Assembly: GCA_963920575.1 (NCBI GenBank)
Contig: OY986973.1
Coordinates: 16,044,062 to 16,108,061, forward strand
Length of the DNA: 64,000 bases
Direction of reading: 5' to 3'
From: Narthecium ossifragum
Lineage: Eukaryota; Streptophyta; Magnoliopsida; Dioscoreales; Nartheciaceae
The notes beneath the pieces were generated by a model. That model saw nothing but the letters and a program-made list of their open reading frames with translations, was not told where the DNA came from and did no database searches. The position numbers and the translations under genes are program-made. Of the stretch, positions 45,578 through 57,144 are shown piece by piece; the first letter of the stretch is position 1; each line of letters begins with the position of its first letter.

Positions 45578-46948
45578 ATGCCATGCTCTCCTACAACATT
45601 CAAACTAAAGGATTCATGTAAGGGCCTAAGTGTAAAATTTCTGGGCTTTTATGTAAATTGAAGGACTTTTCACGTAATTTTTTTGTTTTGCGGGGGGGTT
45701 TTTTCTGCAAAAATCACCCCCACCCTTCCAGAGAATTCGAGTCTTCTCTTCTCCTCTTCTTTCTGGCTGCCGACCCGAGAGAGAGATCGGGAGGGAGATG
45801 GAGAGGAAGCAAGGAGGACGCCGGCGCCGGAGAAGGAAGGGAAGAAACGAGGAAGAACCGGGAGGAGAGGTGGAGATCGCCGGGAAAAAGGGGTAGATCC
45901 GGTGAGCTTTCCACTGGATTTCGTCTCCCTTCTTGGCTTAGGTGAGTTTCTAGCTTCTCTCCCCTTCGTTTTCCCTTGTTTCCCGTCATTTTTCCATTGG
46001 GTTTTGGGGAGTTTTCCGGTTCTCCGGCGATGGGTTGCCGGAGAAGATGTTGCGGACGGCTTTGGGGACCTCCCTCGGCAACTACAGCGCCGGGGAAGGA
46101 CCCCCATGGTCCGGGGCATCTTTCTCCGAGCCCTGTCCGGGCATTTCCCATGGCAGGGGATCCTTGATCCTCCTCCCTGCCATGGTTTCCGGCAAGGTTC
46201 CGGCCGGCCTTTCTCTGGTCGTGGCCGCCGACCTTCCTCTGAACCTTGGGCTAGGGACAACGTGTAGCTTCCCTCTTCTCTCTTGGTAGCCCCTCCTTTG
46301 GTAGCTTTAACCCTTGTTTTGGAGATCCGACGGAGCTCTGGCGTGAGCTCCGGCGATCTTCTTGAGGAAGAAGATGACCCTGTGAGGTGCATGTTAGCAC
46401 ACACGCACAGTGTCTGCTAACATGCACCAGAGCCTTCGGATGCCCGTAGTTGAGCTCTCGATGCCCATTTTCGATGTTTCTCGCGTCGTTCGACCGGCTT
46501 TTCGAGCGCCATCTATTTCTAGTAGTTTCAATTCCTTTTAGGGCCCTGCCTGATCGATCTTGCTTTGTGTGTGCTTTAGACGATCGGTTGAGCAGCTGTC
46601 AGGATCAGAGCATGACGTGGATCCCCGGACTTAATGAGCGCATCGACTGTTCTTTTGAGGTAGGAGTTACCTACTATTAGGATTTGTCTGATTGTTGCTA
46701 TGTTATGCTAATGATGTGTTGTTGTGCATGTTTTTCCCTTGTGATGGTTGTGTGATATGCTATGGCATGATGTTTGGTTGTATTGTGTGAATATATGATA
46801 ATTGTTATTTAGTTTATTTATGTGATTTGTGCATACATGCTAGGAATGTCAGGTCTGTCTTAGGACATGGATTGTGGTTGGGTCTAGTCAGGTCCTGTAG
46901 CTAGACTAGTCAGAGTCTAGGGACTAGTCAGAGTCTAGGGACTATGTT

Positions 46949-47090
46949 GATGATCTGACTTGAGGATTTGATCTGATTGAGGATATGACTTGAGGATTTG
47001 ATCTGATTGAGGATAATGACTTGAGGATTTGATCTGATTGATGATCTGACTTGAGGATTTGATCTGATTGAGGATATGACTTGAGGTTGT
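46949..47090. repeat. Tandem repeat, unit about 30 bp
   Basis: TGACTTGAGGATTTGATCTG recurs four times, with alternating GAGGATA and GATGATC linkers. Confidence 0.85.
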
Positions 47091-47095
47091 GTTGC

Positions 47096-47355
47096 CTATA
47101 CTAGTATATTGAGGCCTGTATAGAGTCTATAGGGGTCTGGACGAGCGTTGACGGTCGGACACGGCGACTGTGCGTGTAAGACTTACCCAGACTAGCCAGA
47201 CCATACTAGGATCAGTAAACTAGTATAGGATGTTGTACCTATACTAGTATACTAGGGTTGAGTATAGAGTCTATAGGGGTATGGGCGAGCATTGACGGCC
47301 GGACGCGGCGACTGTGCGTGTAAGACTTACCCATACTAGCCAGACCATACTTGGG
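47096..47355. repeat. Diverged direct duplication within the LTR
   Basis: Both copies contain TATAGAGTCTATAGGGGT, then GGCGACTGTGCGTGTAAGAC and AGCCAGACCATACT. Copy starts are about 140 bp apart. Confidence 0.85.
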
Positions 47356-47852
47356 CAGTATACTAGGATAGGTGGGTGTACACCAGTGTCCTAGAGTGTG
47401 TCAGGTGACTCATACTGGGCTTTTTAGCTCATTGTTTGGGTTTTCGGTTTTTGGTGCAGGTAGGCCCGAGACCACTGCATCCTATGGTGATCATGTACTG
47501 TGCAGAGGAGTCATTCTGTATTCTACATCTTTATTTATGTATGAAAAGCATGTATATGTTGGAATTTGGAAAAAAAAAGTTGTATATTGTAAATTTGGGT
47601 TATCATATCTTATATTTTGATGTTTACAAATCCTATGTACATGAAACATGAATGAATGAAATGAATGAGATGAATGAATGTAGGTGGGCGAATGTGTCCC
47701 TAATAGTTGTGATTAGATGTTGTAAATTATGTTTTATTAGTGATTGACATGTTGTAATAGTGATCTCACGTCCCCGTGTCCAAGGGTCATGCCGAAATTT
47801 TCAGTAATTTTGGGATAAATTGTATTTAATTGGGGCGGGGCGTGACAATTCA

Positions 47853-48046
47853 TGCTATGCTCTGAAAGTTGGATGCATGAATGGATTAAACCAGCTTCTT
47901 TGAAGTGCCAAATTTGGAGGAAGATCGAACCCAACTTGTCCAAATCCAGGTTGCCCATGTAAACTAGGAAAGTATTTGCATGCATAGCCGGAAAGGCCAG
48001 ATGAACATGCATGCATATCTTGCATGAGAGAGAGTGAGATATGCAT
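47853..48046 (-). other. Short ORF beside the solo LTR, unassigned
   Basis: The minus frame contains YFPSLHGQPGFGQVGFDLPP and ends MHPTFRA at a stop next to the LTR insertion. The plus strand is also open, from the LTR junction to 47960, and joins in frame with 45578-45616 if the LTR is ignored. Either could be part of the interrupted gene at 45.3 kb. No domain is recognised. Confidence 0.25.
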
Positions 48047-48315
48047 ATCTTAGGTCATGTTTTCTTGCATGGCCTCATTTAAATGATATCATGCATGCAT
48101 GCATATATGCTTCAGTTTTTTCTCATGATATTCCCACATATCTTTGGCCTCCTATCCTTCTTCGTTGACTACTAACATGAAAACTACACTCTTAACCTTC
48201 TATATATATATATTCCTAAAGCTTTTCCTTGTTATTTCATATATTCTAGTGCTGTTACAACCTTGTGATAAAAAAAGTTCTCTCAAAATTAAGTCATTTG
48301 CCAAAATAGATCACC

Positions 48316-49290
48316 ATGGAATCTAAGGATTCTTCACGCAAATCCCCCTCTGATTCATCTCCATCGTCACCTTCACGTCCGATGTACAACTTTCTCCTGC
48401 TGCCCGCCGCATCTGATCCGCATCCCATGCAAGAGGTGAAGCATTTTTCCGGACATCCTTGACTCTATTTTTTCTGAACAAGTACTATATATCTTTTTTC
48501 TACGAAGCATTATAGTGTAAATACATCATATTATTGTGTGGCTTATATGGAATTTTGATGTCTAGACTTTCTTCTATAGGTGAGTCGACCATCAATACAT
48601 CCTTGTGTTCAACTGATAGAGATTCAAAGGCAGCATTTGGACTTATTCTGGCAATATCAGAGGTTTGATGTCGCTCGCCCTTCAGGTTCGATAAAATACA
48701 AGGTTTTGATTTGTAGAATTTCATGCATGGTTGATTCCATATATGGATGAGCATCTCCAGGAAAAAAAGGTTTCAATAAATCTAAGACAATACATGATAT
48801 CAAGGACAATAAATTGGCAGAGATCTTTGGAAGTTAATTTGCAATGCTGACTTCTAATGATCAAGTTTTGAATTGATGAAGTTTTTATACTTTGCAGTTC
48901 ATCGCCAGCATGAGCTTCCCCTTTCAAGGATTAGAAGGTTAATGAAGCTGAATACAAATGTGAAGGTCTACATATATATCTCATCTCTATCTTTCTAGAT
49001 ATAAATTCTAGTCGATCTAATGAACATCTACATGGTTAAGTTTCAATGTACGTGTATATACTAATTAAGGTTAGGTTTCTTTGCAGATGATTGGTGCTCA
49101 AACGCCAACTTTGATCTCCAAAGCATGCGAGCTGTTCATATTGGAGCTTACGATACGCTCATGGTTGCATGCTGAAACATGCAACAGCCAAAGCATAAAC
49201 ACAGGCGGTATCACTCATTCAGTGCTCCATGCAACGCATCTCCAGTTCTTAAGAAATGCTGTCATGTTACGTGAACACGAAGAAGAGTGA
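48316..49290 (+). CDS. NF-YC-like (CCAAT-binding factor subunit C) gene
   Basis: Four exons are proposed: 48316-48435, 48580-48669, 48909-48965 and 49087-49290, about 156 residues. Exon 1 is Ser/Pro-rich. Exon 2 has EIQRQHLDLFWQYQ, matching the FW.NQ segment before the NF-YC histone fold. Exon 3 has HELPLSRIRRLMK (first helix). Exon 4 has MIGAQTPTLISKACELFILE, LTIRSWLHAE (second helix) and a diverged third helix HSVLHATHLQFLRNAV ending in EHEEE. NF-YC pairs with NF-YB and binds promoters with NF-YA or CCT-domain proteins. The third helix departs from the usual LQKNDIAAAI, so this is a divergent paralogue or recent pseudogene. The family is clear, but the exon 2 and 3 boundaries were chosen to keep frame and are uncertain. 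Confidence 0.7.
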
Positions 49291-50223
49291 TATTCCTATC
49301 TTAGGTGCAATGATGTTTTTGTATCTTTTTTCCCCCTTAATTGTGGGCTTATTTAGGATTTTGATGATATGAACTGTTTCTCAGCGAATAGATGGAAATT
49401 GTCGGCTGATAGCTAGCTAGGGAAGATGAGCCAGAATGTTGAATTCAGATGAAGCTAATCAAATGATGTTATACAATTTTTATGTATTTATTAATATGTT
49501 TCTCGAAATTAAAACGAGATCCTTGTCTCCTTTTAATATATACAGCTAATTGTTTGTTTAGCTTCAAGAAAGGTTTTCGAAGGTTTATTAATTAACTTCA
49601 TGAAGAATATGTAGAAGAACTAGCGAACATATATGCAGAACTACTTATTGATGCACGCAAAAAGAAAGCATCATAGTTAAGTTTCAACAAAATGAAATAG
49701 TAACACAGTGATAAGTTATTAATCAATAACATATACCATTGAACAATGTATGAAATTTGTCACAATCTAATTACACTTTTTTGGGTTAATCAGGTGTATA
49801 ACTTTGATGTAGGATTTGAATCATTGTTGGATCCAAACCAGGCATCTATTGGTAGCTCGACCGATTAAGTGATCTAAATAAATGGTTACTAATTCTACTT
49901 GTATTAGGACTCCTGGGGCCAGTAGGATTTTTTCCAATGGTTGTGAGACGTCTACGACGGCTCCTTTCTCTCATTCTCCCTCATCTCTCCATGTGTGAGC
50001 ACACCTGGAGGTCAGGTTCTCTGAATGAAATGTGATGTTCTCATAACATCATTTTACCTCAAGTTTCGACAAGAAGAAGACTGTGGAAGATGAACACAGG
50101 ATAGAAGCCCTGTCATATCCGACATTCAGATTCAGAATAAGATACGCTCAAAATTGCTTCTGCTGATGCGCGTATGTAATCCAACTTTGGAGTCAGAGGC
50201 AGGTTACAGGGCGTTCTTCCCGT
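49291..50223. other. Intergenic, no gene seen
   Basis: AT-rich 3' flank of the NF-YC-like gene with no ORF of note. It passes without a visible boundary into the 5'-truncated LINE near 50.1-50.25 kb. Confidence 0.6.
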
Positions 50224-51285
50224 TTGTTGTTCCCCATGGTTTTTCCTATGTGGGAGATTGAAGCCAGTGCGGCCTATGCGATGATGGCGTATCAACAGCC
50301 AAACTATTGGTTTGTGAATGGCATGCACACACCTGTGAAGGTCGACATCCAGTCCGCATATGACAGCGTCCGATGGTCTTTCCTCCTACAAGTCATGGAA
50401 GCAATGGGATTTCCGGTGATCTGGCGACAATGGATTCTCGGCTGTATTACTTCATCCTCTTTCTCCCTAATTGTGAATGGTGTGGTTTCAGACTTCTTCA
50501 CTGTCTCACGTGGCATCCGTTAGGGAGATCCGATTTCTCCGTATTTATTCCTCCTGGTGCAGGAATTACTAGCGCAGCTATTGAGGGGGCTCTCAGGAGT
50601 AAAGTTTCATGGCGGCAGCGTTTCCTTCTCGCACTTACTGTATGCCGACGACTGCTTGCTGGCAACCAGAGCTACAGTGGATGAGGCACACAAAATCAAG
50701 GCCATTTTTGAAGACTTCAAGCATTTCTCTGGACTAGCAGTCAACCCAGCCAAATCTCAAATTCGCTTCTCCCCCATTGTGGATTAAATCAGGCGACTTC
50801 ACATTTGTCAAGTGATGGGGATTGCAGAAGTTAATGATTGCCTAAAGTATTTGGGAGTGCCGGTCGATGGGGGTCGCGTAAAGGCTGCGGCGCTCAATGG
50901 CTTGATCGAGAATTTCCAGAGGGACCTCAGCAGCTGGTCCTCCCTCAAGCTCGCGGGGTTTGGCCGGGTGATCCTTATTAAATCTGTCCTCCAAGCCTCT
51001 CCGACTCATAATTTCTTTGCATCCCATGTTCCCAAGTTTGTTATCAAGTGTCTCGAATTCCTTGCTAGAAATTTCTTGTGGAATGGAAAGAAGGCCGGCT
51101 GGGTTGCTTGGCATCGTGTTTGCTCACCTATCGAAGCTGGCGGTCTAGGTCTCAGGGATTTCTCAACATGGCAGATGACACTCCATCTCAAGCGGGCAGC
51201 GAGTCTAGCTTTGGAACCAAATTCCATCTGGGCGTTGTTGACAAGGGAGAAATATAAATGGGAAGGAAACCTACCAATGGGAAGC
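50224..51285 (+). pseudogene. L1-type LINE reverse transcriptase fragment
   Basis: The frame carries VKVDIQSAYDSVRWSFLLQV, a stop at 50521-50523 in place of the Gln of RGIRQGDP, then GDPISPYLFLL and the catalytic YADDCLLA. It continues with LAVNPAKSQI, a second stop (50785-50787), YLGVPVDGGR and the thumb-like WSSLKLAGFGRVILIKSVLQ. The endonuclease and the N-terminal RT are absent, so the copy is 5'-truncated. The 3' end is cut by the Athila LTR at 51286. Confidence 0.85.
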
Positions 51286-52999
51286 TGATAAGACGTGAAA
51301 AGTGCACAAATCACCATTTCAATTTGGCCTTGTTAGTCTCCGAGCAATGCCCTACTGACTACCATTATCCCATTACAGGTACAAGAGCCCTCAACGAGGA
51401 TTGGATCAAGTTTGGAGCTAAAACGAACTCATTCGGGCCAGTTCAGTATGAAGAAGATCGATCCTCTATTGAAGAAGATCGATCCTTTAAAGACATCAAG
51501 AAGAAATCCAGGCGGAACAACAAAGATCGATCTTCCCATCATGAGAAGATCGATCATCTATGTGCATTTTCAGTGACATAGCATAAGTTTTGAAAGGATC
51601 GATCTTTCCCTAGGGCATGATCGATCTTTTACGTGCAAAAGAGATGACAGAGCGCAATAATTCCGAGGATCTCGAAGATCGATCATCTCATGGAGCTGAA
51701 GAGCACAAAAAGCGAAGAAGATCGATCTTCATCCATAGGGAGATCGATCTTAATCGGGACGTAGCCACCAGTCAAGAACACAGATCAATCTTCATCTATA
51801 GAAAGATCGATCTTCCATGGGACCAACGATCACATGGAAGAGAAAGATCAATCTTCCACCCTATAAAGATCGATCTTTATGTGCCAGCTGAGCAAAATCA
51901 ACGGCCTAGATCTAATCCTAGTGGGGGATGCTTGTAGTCTATAAATAGACCCCTTTGGGGGATTTTTGGGGGGCTCTCTTAGACTTTTTCCAGCCTTTCC
52001 TCTTTTAGACTCCTCTTACCCAACTGAGAATAAGGCATTTTTGGAGGAGATCCATGGACGGAGAGCGTCATCAACCTCCCTCCACGGATCAAACCCCCAA
52101 GATGAGTCACTAAACTCTTAGCTTAGGGATTCTTATGATGTAATAAGGGTTTCTTTTAAGGAATCCTAGGATTTAGGGCTTTTGCTACTCTATTGAATGG
52201 TTGTATGGATTGGATTTAATTTCTGCATGAATTTGGTGTTGTTTTCATTGATGAATGCTTGGATTGCCCTATTGTGCCCTAGATCTAGGTCTCTTGTATG
52301 CTAGGGCTTGGATGGAACCTCTCGTGAGAGGGATTCATGCTAAAACCATGGATTCTCTAACGGCGAAGGATTCTAATCCAAGATTGGACTAGATTATGGT
52401 GCTAGAACTACCGCCAATCTATTCCTAACCCTCCACCCATCCTATCATTGTGAGGTGCTAGAACCACCTCGCTATCACACCTAGATCCATACCACGTTAT
52501 CTCTCGTGTGACGAATCCATCCTAATTAGAGGGTTCGTTAGCGACGATCACAACTCATCATTCGGTCGCCGATCATTAGATGTTTGCTCTTGCCGATGAG
52601 GGATCTTAACCTGAGCCTCGTCGAGCGATAGGTGTAACTAGCCATTCGCTTATCGACATTTGGATTTAACCATTCAATTTGAGGAGGCATGCCCTTGTCT
52701 TAGAAAGAACTATTAGAACCCTTGTTATTGATTAAGAATCCCTCGGCCTTTCTGCATATCTTATCACCTTTTTGCATTAATTTTGGTCTAGTCTGGTTAA
52801 AAACCCAAATCTAAATCTTCTCTTCCAACTTCTTGGTAGAGGACCATGATTAATATTCCGCTTCAATCCTAGTTGCTTCCATATGGATCGACTCGGATTC
52901 ACCACTAGCTACCCCAAAATGTAGTTAGTTAAGAGTTTGACTATAAATTTATAATTTTGATCGGGCGCGTTAAGCCGCGACACTTTCCATACTTTATCA
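51286..52999 (+). mobile_element. 5' LTR of the second Athila-like element
   Basis: TGATAAGACGTGAAAAGTGC to CACTTTCCATACTTTATCA, 1714 bp. It carries a GATCGATC array (51456-51875), then a TATA box (GTCTATAAATAGACC, about 51937-51951) 65 bp beyond. Confidence 0.88.
51456..51875 (+). promoter_or_regulatory. GATCGATC dyad array upstream of TATA
   Basis: At least seven pairs of GATCGATC or one-mismatch forms lie 21-23 bp apart within pairs. The array ends 65 bp before the TATA box. The gap holds AAATCAACGG then GATCTAATCC, the same box order as the other Athila LTRs. Confidence 0.6.
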
Positions 53000-53017
53000 A
53001 AATTTCAATCAAAATTT

Positions 53018-53035
53018 TGGTGCTATTGCCGGGGA
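53018..53035 (+). other. Decayed tRNA-Asp primer-binding site
   Basis: TGGTGCTATTGCCGGGGA differs from the intact site at 24657-24674 at three places. Two are C-to-T changes and one is G-to-A. Confidence 0.85.
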
Positions 53036-53278
53036 ATGATAACTAGTTTTGAATGGCTTACTTAGTGTAGTTTTCTTTCCAATTAGTTGTTTTCCTTTTA
53101 CCTACGATATAAAAGACCAAAAATAGTTCTAATACTAATATTGCCATATCTTTTTGTGATCGAAAAGAGGGAACGACAAAGCATCCTTCCGAGCGTCGGA
53201 GGAGCGATCGTCGACAACACGTCACCGAGAGTGCACTGTTTGTATTTCTCAACCTTGTATGCTCTTCGTGATGTGTGA

Positions 53279-54910
53279 ATGAATGCGCATGAGGATTCTG
53301 ATTTTGATGTTACATTGCAAGAATTTTTGGATTCTCGTGTTGCATCGCATAAACCATTAGCTCATTCTCATTCATCTATGGATAACCCCGATCCTCATGA
53401 TCACCCCGACCCTATGGCCAATCTTCACCAACCCGAAAACCAAGGTCGTAGGGCCATGAAGGACTTCTATATCCCTAATTCTTTCATCTCAAATTCTTGC
53501 ATCCAACCCCCGGTGATTGGGGCGGCCCATTAGGAGATTAAACCACAATTTCTACAATCTTTGCCGGCCTTTCATGGATTATCCCACGAGGACCCTTACA
53601 ACCATATCGAAGAATTTATTTTAATAAGTTCTACGGTAAGGGTCAATAATTTTACCGAAGAAGCTTGGAGACTTAAATTGATCCCTTTCACACTCAAGGG
53701 TAAAGCCAAATATTGGCTTACTTCTTTGGAACCTCGATCTATCTCAACTTGGCCTCAACTACAAGCCCAATTTCTTGCTAAATTCTTTCCAATCACTAAA
53801 ACTAGTGATCTTCGGCAAGAGATTGCATCTTTTAGACAAGCCGATGATGAAGCGTTCCATGAAGCTTGGGACTGCTATAGAGAACTTCTTAGGAAGTGTC
53901 CCCATCATCAGTTTCCGCAATGGGCTATAGTAGAAATTTTTTACAAAGGTCTTAAGGAGAGGTATCAATTGACTAGTGATGCCGCGTGTGGGGTAGTCTT
54001 TATCACAAACCCTCTTGATGATTCTTGGAAGCTTTTCAAGAAACTTGCCGAGAACTCCCAACACCATTCCTCTTCCTGTAGAAACAATCGAGAGTCTTCA
54101 AGTCAACATTCTCCTAAAAGAATTTTTGAGCTTAATGAGTCAACCCGGCTTGCCCAACAAGTCGACGCTTTGAGTAGGAAACTTGATCAAGTCCTTACCC
54201 AAACTATAAATCAAGTTGCTTCCTCTAGTCCTTCGTTGCCCTCATCTTCGGGGGAACTTTGTTTCTTGTGCTCCGCTCCCGATCATGATGTAACCGATTG
54301 CCATTTGGCATGTCATTATCCCGAGCATATGATCCGTATTCCAACACTTACAATCCCGGTTTGAGAGACCATCCAAATTTTTCTTGGAGGACACCCAGCC
54401 AACAACCACTTTCTTTCAACCCAAGGCCGCCATCCATGGGCACTCAAGCCCCAAATTATCCTCTAAAATTCCAATCGACATATCATTGTAATTCTCAAGG
54501 CCGAGGTCCTCCATTCCAACCGTCATGTCGGCCTCCCCAGGTTTATTCTTCCCAATCACCTTATCAAGCTCAACCACCGCAATCTTGGGGGCATCAACCA
54601 TATACATCTCAACAACCTCAAGTGTTCACAAGCCAACCTTCTCATTCTCAATAACCAAAGGGAAACCAAAACATTGATGAGAGACTTTTGAAGGCCTTGG
54701 ATTCTTTTGAAGCTAGCACCTAATTACTTCACTCCCATTCTCAATCTATAGCAAAAATGGAGGTGCAGTTGGGCCAATTGGCCAATGCCATCTCAAGAAG
54801 GGAAGAAGGGAGATTGCCTAGCCAACCCATTCCCAATCCCAAGGGCCAACATTCTATTGATTCATTCCATGAGCAAGTTCAAGCCGTCACGACCCTTCGG
54901 AGTGGTAAAA
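53279..54910 (+). pseudogene. Athila-like gag, broken
   Basis: The start at 53279 gives MNAHEDSDFDVTLQEFLDSR, homologous to the gag at 24403. TAG at 53531-53533 replaces a residue that is Tyr in the sibling copy. The capsid region (LPAFHGLSHEDPYNHIEEF, KGKAKYWLTSLEP, FHEAWDCYRELLRK) and a zinc-knuckle-like CFLCSAPDHDVTDC (about 54262-54303) follow. A frameshift near 54340 and a stop near 54652 break the Pro/Gln/Ser-rich tail. The frame is then lost at the LTR insertion. Confidence 0.85.
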
Positions 54911-55875
54911 TGTGAGGACCTGTCCCTCTACCCCTGTGGCTCGTTGTAAACCGCAAGGGCAATTTGGTAAATTACGCATTGTTGGTTTGTTTCACACCCG
55001 CGTGTGCACACACTGACCTTGTTTGTGTTAGTGCTTGATTAGAATGGTTAGGTCGACCCGGGATCGGAAGATTCCAGCTCAGGCGCGCTGAAGCTTGCTT
55101 TTGGGCAGCTTATGGCCCTTGAGCGATCAATCGGAGCGATCGATCGGACTCGTGAGTGAGTCGGTGGGTTTTTGACCCGTTCGGATCGATCCAAGTGTTT
55201 TGGATCGATCCAGCCTGCCTCGGATCGATCCGACTTGGTGTGTGGGATCGATTGGGTTGGTGTCTTGGATCGATCCCTCTTGGCTTGGATCGATCCTCTT
55301 GGTCTTGGATCGATCCATTTTGGTCTTGGATCGATCCGGGTACTGTAGCAGAGCAGGTTGGGCAGTTGTGCTTGGAGAAGACGGCCGTCGTGGCCGTCGT
55401 CCTCCATTGTCAGAGGAGATGACCTCTCCTTCCCTTTTTCCCCACCTTCCCCGACCTTCCCCGACCTTCCTCTTCTCTTCTCCTTCTCTTCTTCCTTCTC
55501 TTCTCTTCCTTCTTTCTTTCTTCTTCCCGCAAGCTCTGCTTGCTCTGTTTTCTTCCGGCAGCCCATCTTCTTCTCCTCCGTTCTCCATCCTACGGCCACC
55601 GTTTTGGGTGTTCTAAAGCTCGTTGGATCCATGGCGACGAGAGGAAGATCTCTGAAGTGGTTTGGAACCTTGTTGGTGACTGATTAGCAGGGAATCAGCC
55701 GAGGATTAGCGCAGTTCGGTAGGTTTTACTACCTACGAGAGTGTTTAATGAGTTTCTCTAAATCTAGCCGGTAGATCTTGTAGTTCTTTGTGTTGTTAGC
55801 TTCCTCTTGTTTAGTATAATTTCTGAATTAAGTTTCATGATCTTTGGTTGAGTTTTTAATAGGATTTATGCATGA
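54911..55875 (+). mobile_element. Truncated Tekay-like LTR
   Basis: It begins TGTGAGGACCTGTCCC and follows the order of the LTR at 34071 for about 965 bp, including a GATCGATC cluster (55132-55340). It then stops abruptly at 55875 against another element. It is diverged from the LTR at 60708, so the two need not belong to one insertion. The preceding 5-mer is TAAAA. Confidence 0.8.
55132..55340. repeat. GATCGATC cluster, 19-23 bp spacing
   Basis: About eleven GATCGATC or GATCAATC/GATCGATT copies lie close together. Several are in the form TTGGATCGATCC. They come before any TATA-like site in this truncated LTR. Confidence 0.6.
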
Positions 55876-55966
55876 TCTCGACCTAGCCACATAGATTTGG
55901 CTGAGGAGTTGAGACCCAGCAAGAGACCCGGTACGAAAGCCCTTCAGAAGGTGCATCGTATCAACT

Positions 55967-55978
55967 TGGTATCAGAGC
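55967..55978 (+). other. Primer-binding site, initiator tRNA-Met
   Basis: TGGTATCAGAGC, exact, three bases after the LTR remnant. Confidence 0.92.
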
Positions 55979-56025
55979 TCCGTTCCGCCGACTGTGCCGC
56001 CCAACGCCTTCCAGAAGCTGCTTTG

Positions 56026-57144
56026 ATGGCAGGAAGAGTACCCGGCCAAAACCCTAGTTATACATCGGACGACTCAATCCCTACTCAAACTATTGTTCAT
56101 TCGACCAGATCTACTCAGATACCTGGTCAAAACCCTCTTCCACATCATCATCCCTTACCTCCATCATCATCCCTACAGAACCATAACCCTTACCAACCTC
56201 CACCCTATTCAGCCTACAACCCAATTCTTCCACGTCTCTATTGTTACCCACATCACACCCCACCAGCCTATGAGCCGACCCATTATCCCAGCCTTTTGCT
56301 CCCTATCCCACCCTACAACCAACCGAAACCTAGAAACACCAACGGGTATTTGAGTACAACTTGGACTCCAAATCCTACTGGAACTAGGATTACAAATCCT
56401 ACTCCAACTAGGAATCCCAGTCAAACTCAGAGTACGACTTGGACTCAAAATCCTACTGGAACTAGGATTACAAATCCTACTCCAACTGGGAATCCCAGTC
56501 AAACTTGGAGTACGGCTTACCCTACAGTTGAAGAATGGAAGAAAGCCGTCCAATGTTGGATCCCTCTACCTTACCCTTCAAACGAACAGTAGGAAGCAAT
56601 GATCCAACGATATTCTCCTCCAAATCAGTCAAGACCTATGGGAGTTCAGATTTCCAATCAAAATCCCATTCTAGCTGCAACTTGGATTGTAGAACCTAAA
56701 CCCAGCTCTACTTGGATTAGGACTCCTCATACTCCACCTACCCACGAGCTGCCCCATGACCCAACCCATGAACAACAACCGATGCCCCCTTACCCAACCA
56801 CACCACATCCCAGCCCAGTCAACATCCTGCCATCATCTCCTTCCTCCTTCCCTTCATCCAAACCCTACCTTCCCACCACCAGCAAGTCTCCCTATTTCTC
56901 TTCGACAACTCCCGTCACCAACCATGACCACCCTCTTTCTCCATGCAATACCACAACCCGTCCTTTACCATCCCCATTGTCGATTGTCATCTCCGGCGAT
57001 CTACCCACCATCCACGAAGCTGCAGCCACCGACCTCACCTTAGTTCAAGCCCTCCCCGCACCATGTAACCTTCCACAAGGTCCTACACACTCCTATCCAA
57101 AACCCATCACAACTGTTCCCCCACCATGCCTTCTTCCTCATTGA
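56026..57144 (+). pseudogene. Pro/Thr/Ser-rich ORF of non-autonomous element
   Basis: A single frame starts at 56026 (MAGRVPGQNPSYTSDD), 48 bases after the primer site. It is open to 57144 except for TAG at 56590-56592. The product, about 370 residues, is very rich in Pro, Thr, Ser, Asn and Tyr. It has two back-to-back copies of a 26-residue unit around TTWTPNPTGTRITNPTPT (about 56356-56515). The final third has ISGDLPTIHEAAATDLTLVQ. No capsid fold, zinc knuckle or enzyme motif is visible. A structural role is possible but unsupported. Confidence 0.45.

Larger units (their letters stand above)
45617..47847 (+). mobile_element. Solo LTR in the genic island
   Basis: This 2231-bp unit runs TGTAAGGGCC to GGGGCGTGACA. 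It is flanked by perfect ATTCA duplications (45612-45616 and 47848-47852). Ends and layout place it near the Tekay-like LTRs, though the body differs. It contains a roughly 30-bp tandem repeat (46949-47090) and a roughly 140-bp repeat unit present twice (47096-47217 and 47236-47355). No coding region is credible in it. Confidence 0.93.
51286..54910 (+). mobile_element. 5' part of a second Athila-like element
   Basis: The order is LTR (51286-52999), degenerate tRNA-Asp primer site (53018-53035) and gag (from 53279). The sequence breaks at 54910, just after the TTLRSGK motif, where another LTR starts. It belongs to the same family as the element at 8861-26325 but is on the opposite strand and clearly diverged. 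The 5-mer before the LTR is GAAGC. Confidence 0.88.

Noticed and set aside
45252..45661. ORFs spanning the N gap
   Set aside because: They are mostly unknown residues; only the short flanks carry information and the gap length is arbitrary.
45617..46404. Overlapping ORFs up to 244 codons on both strands
   Set aside because: They lie in the leader of a solo LTR with clear target duplications and have no recognisable domain.
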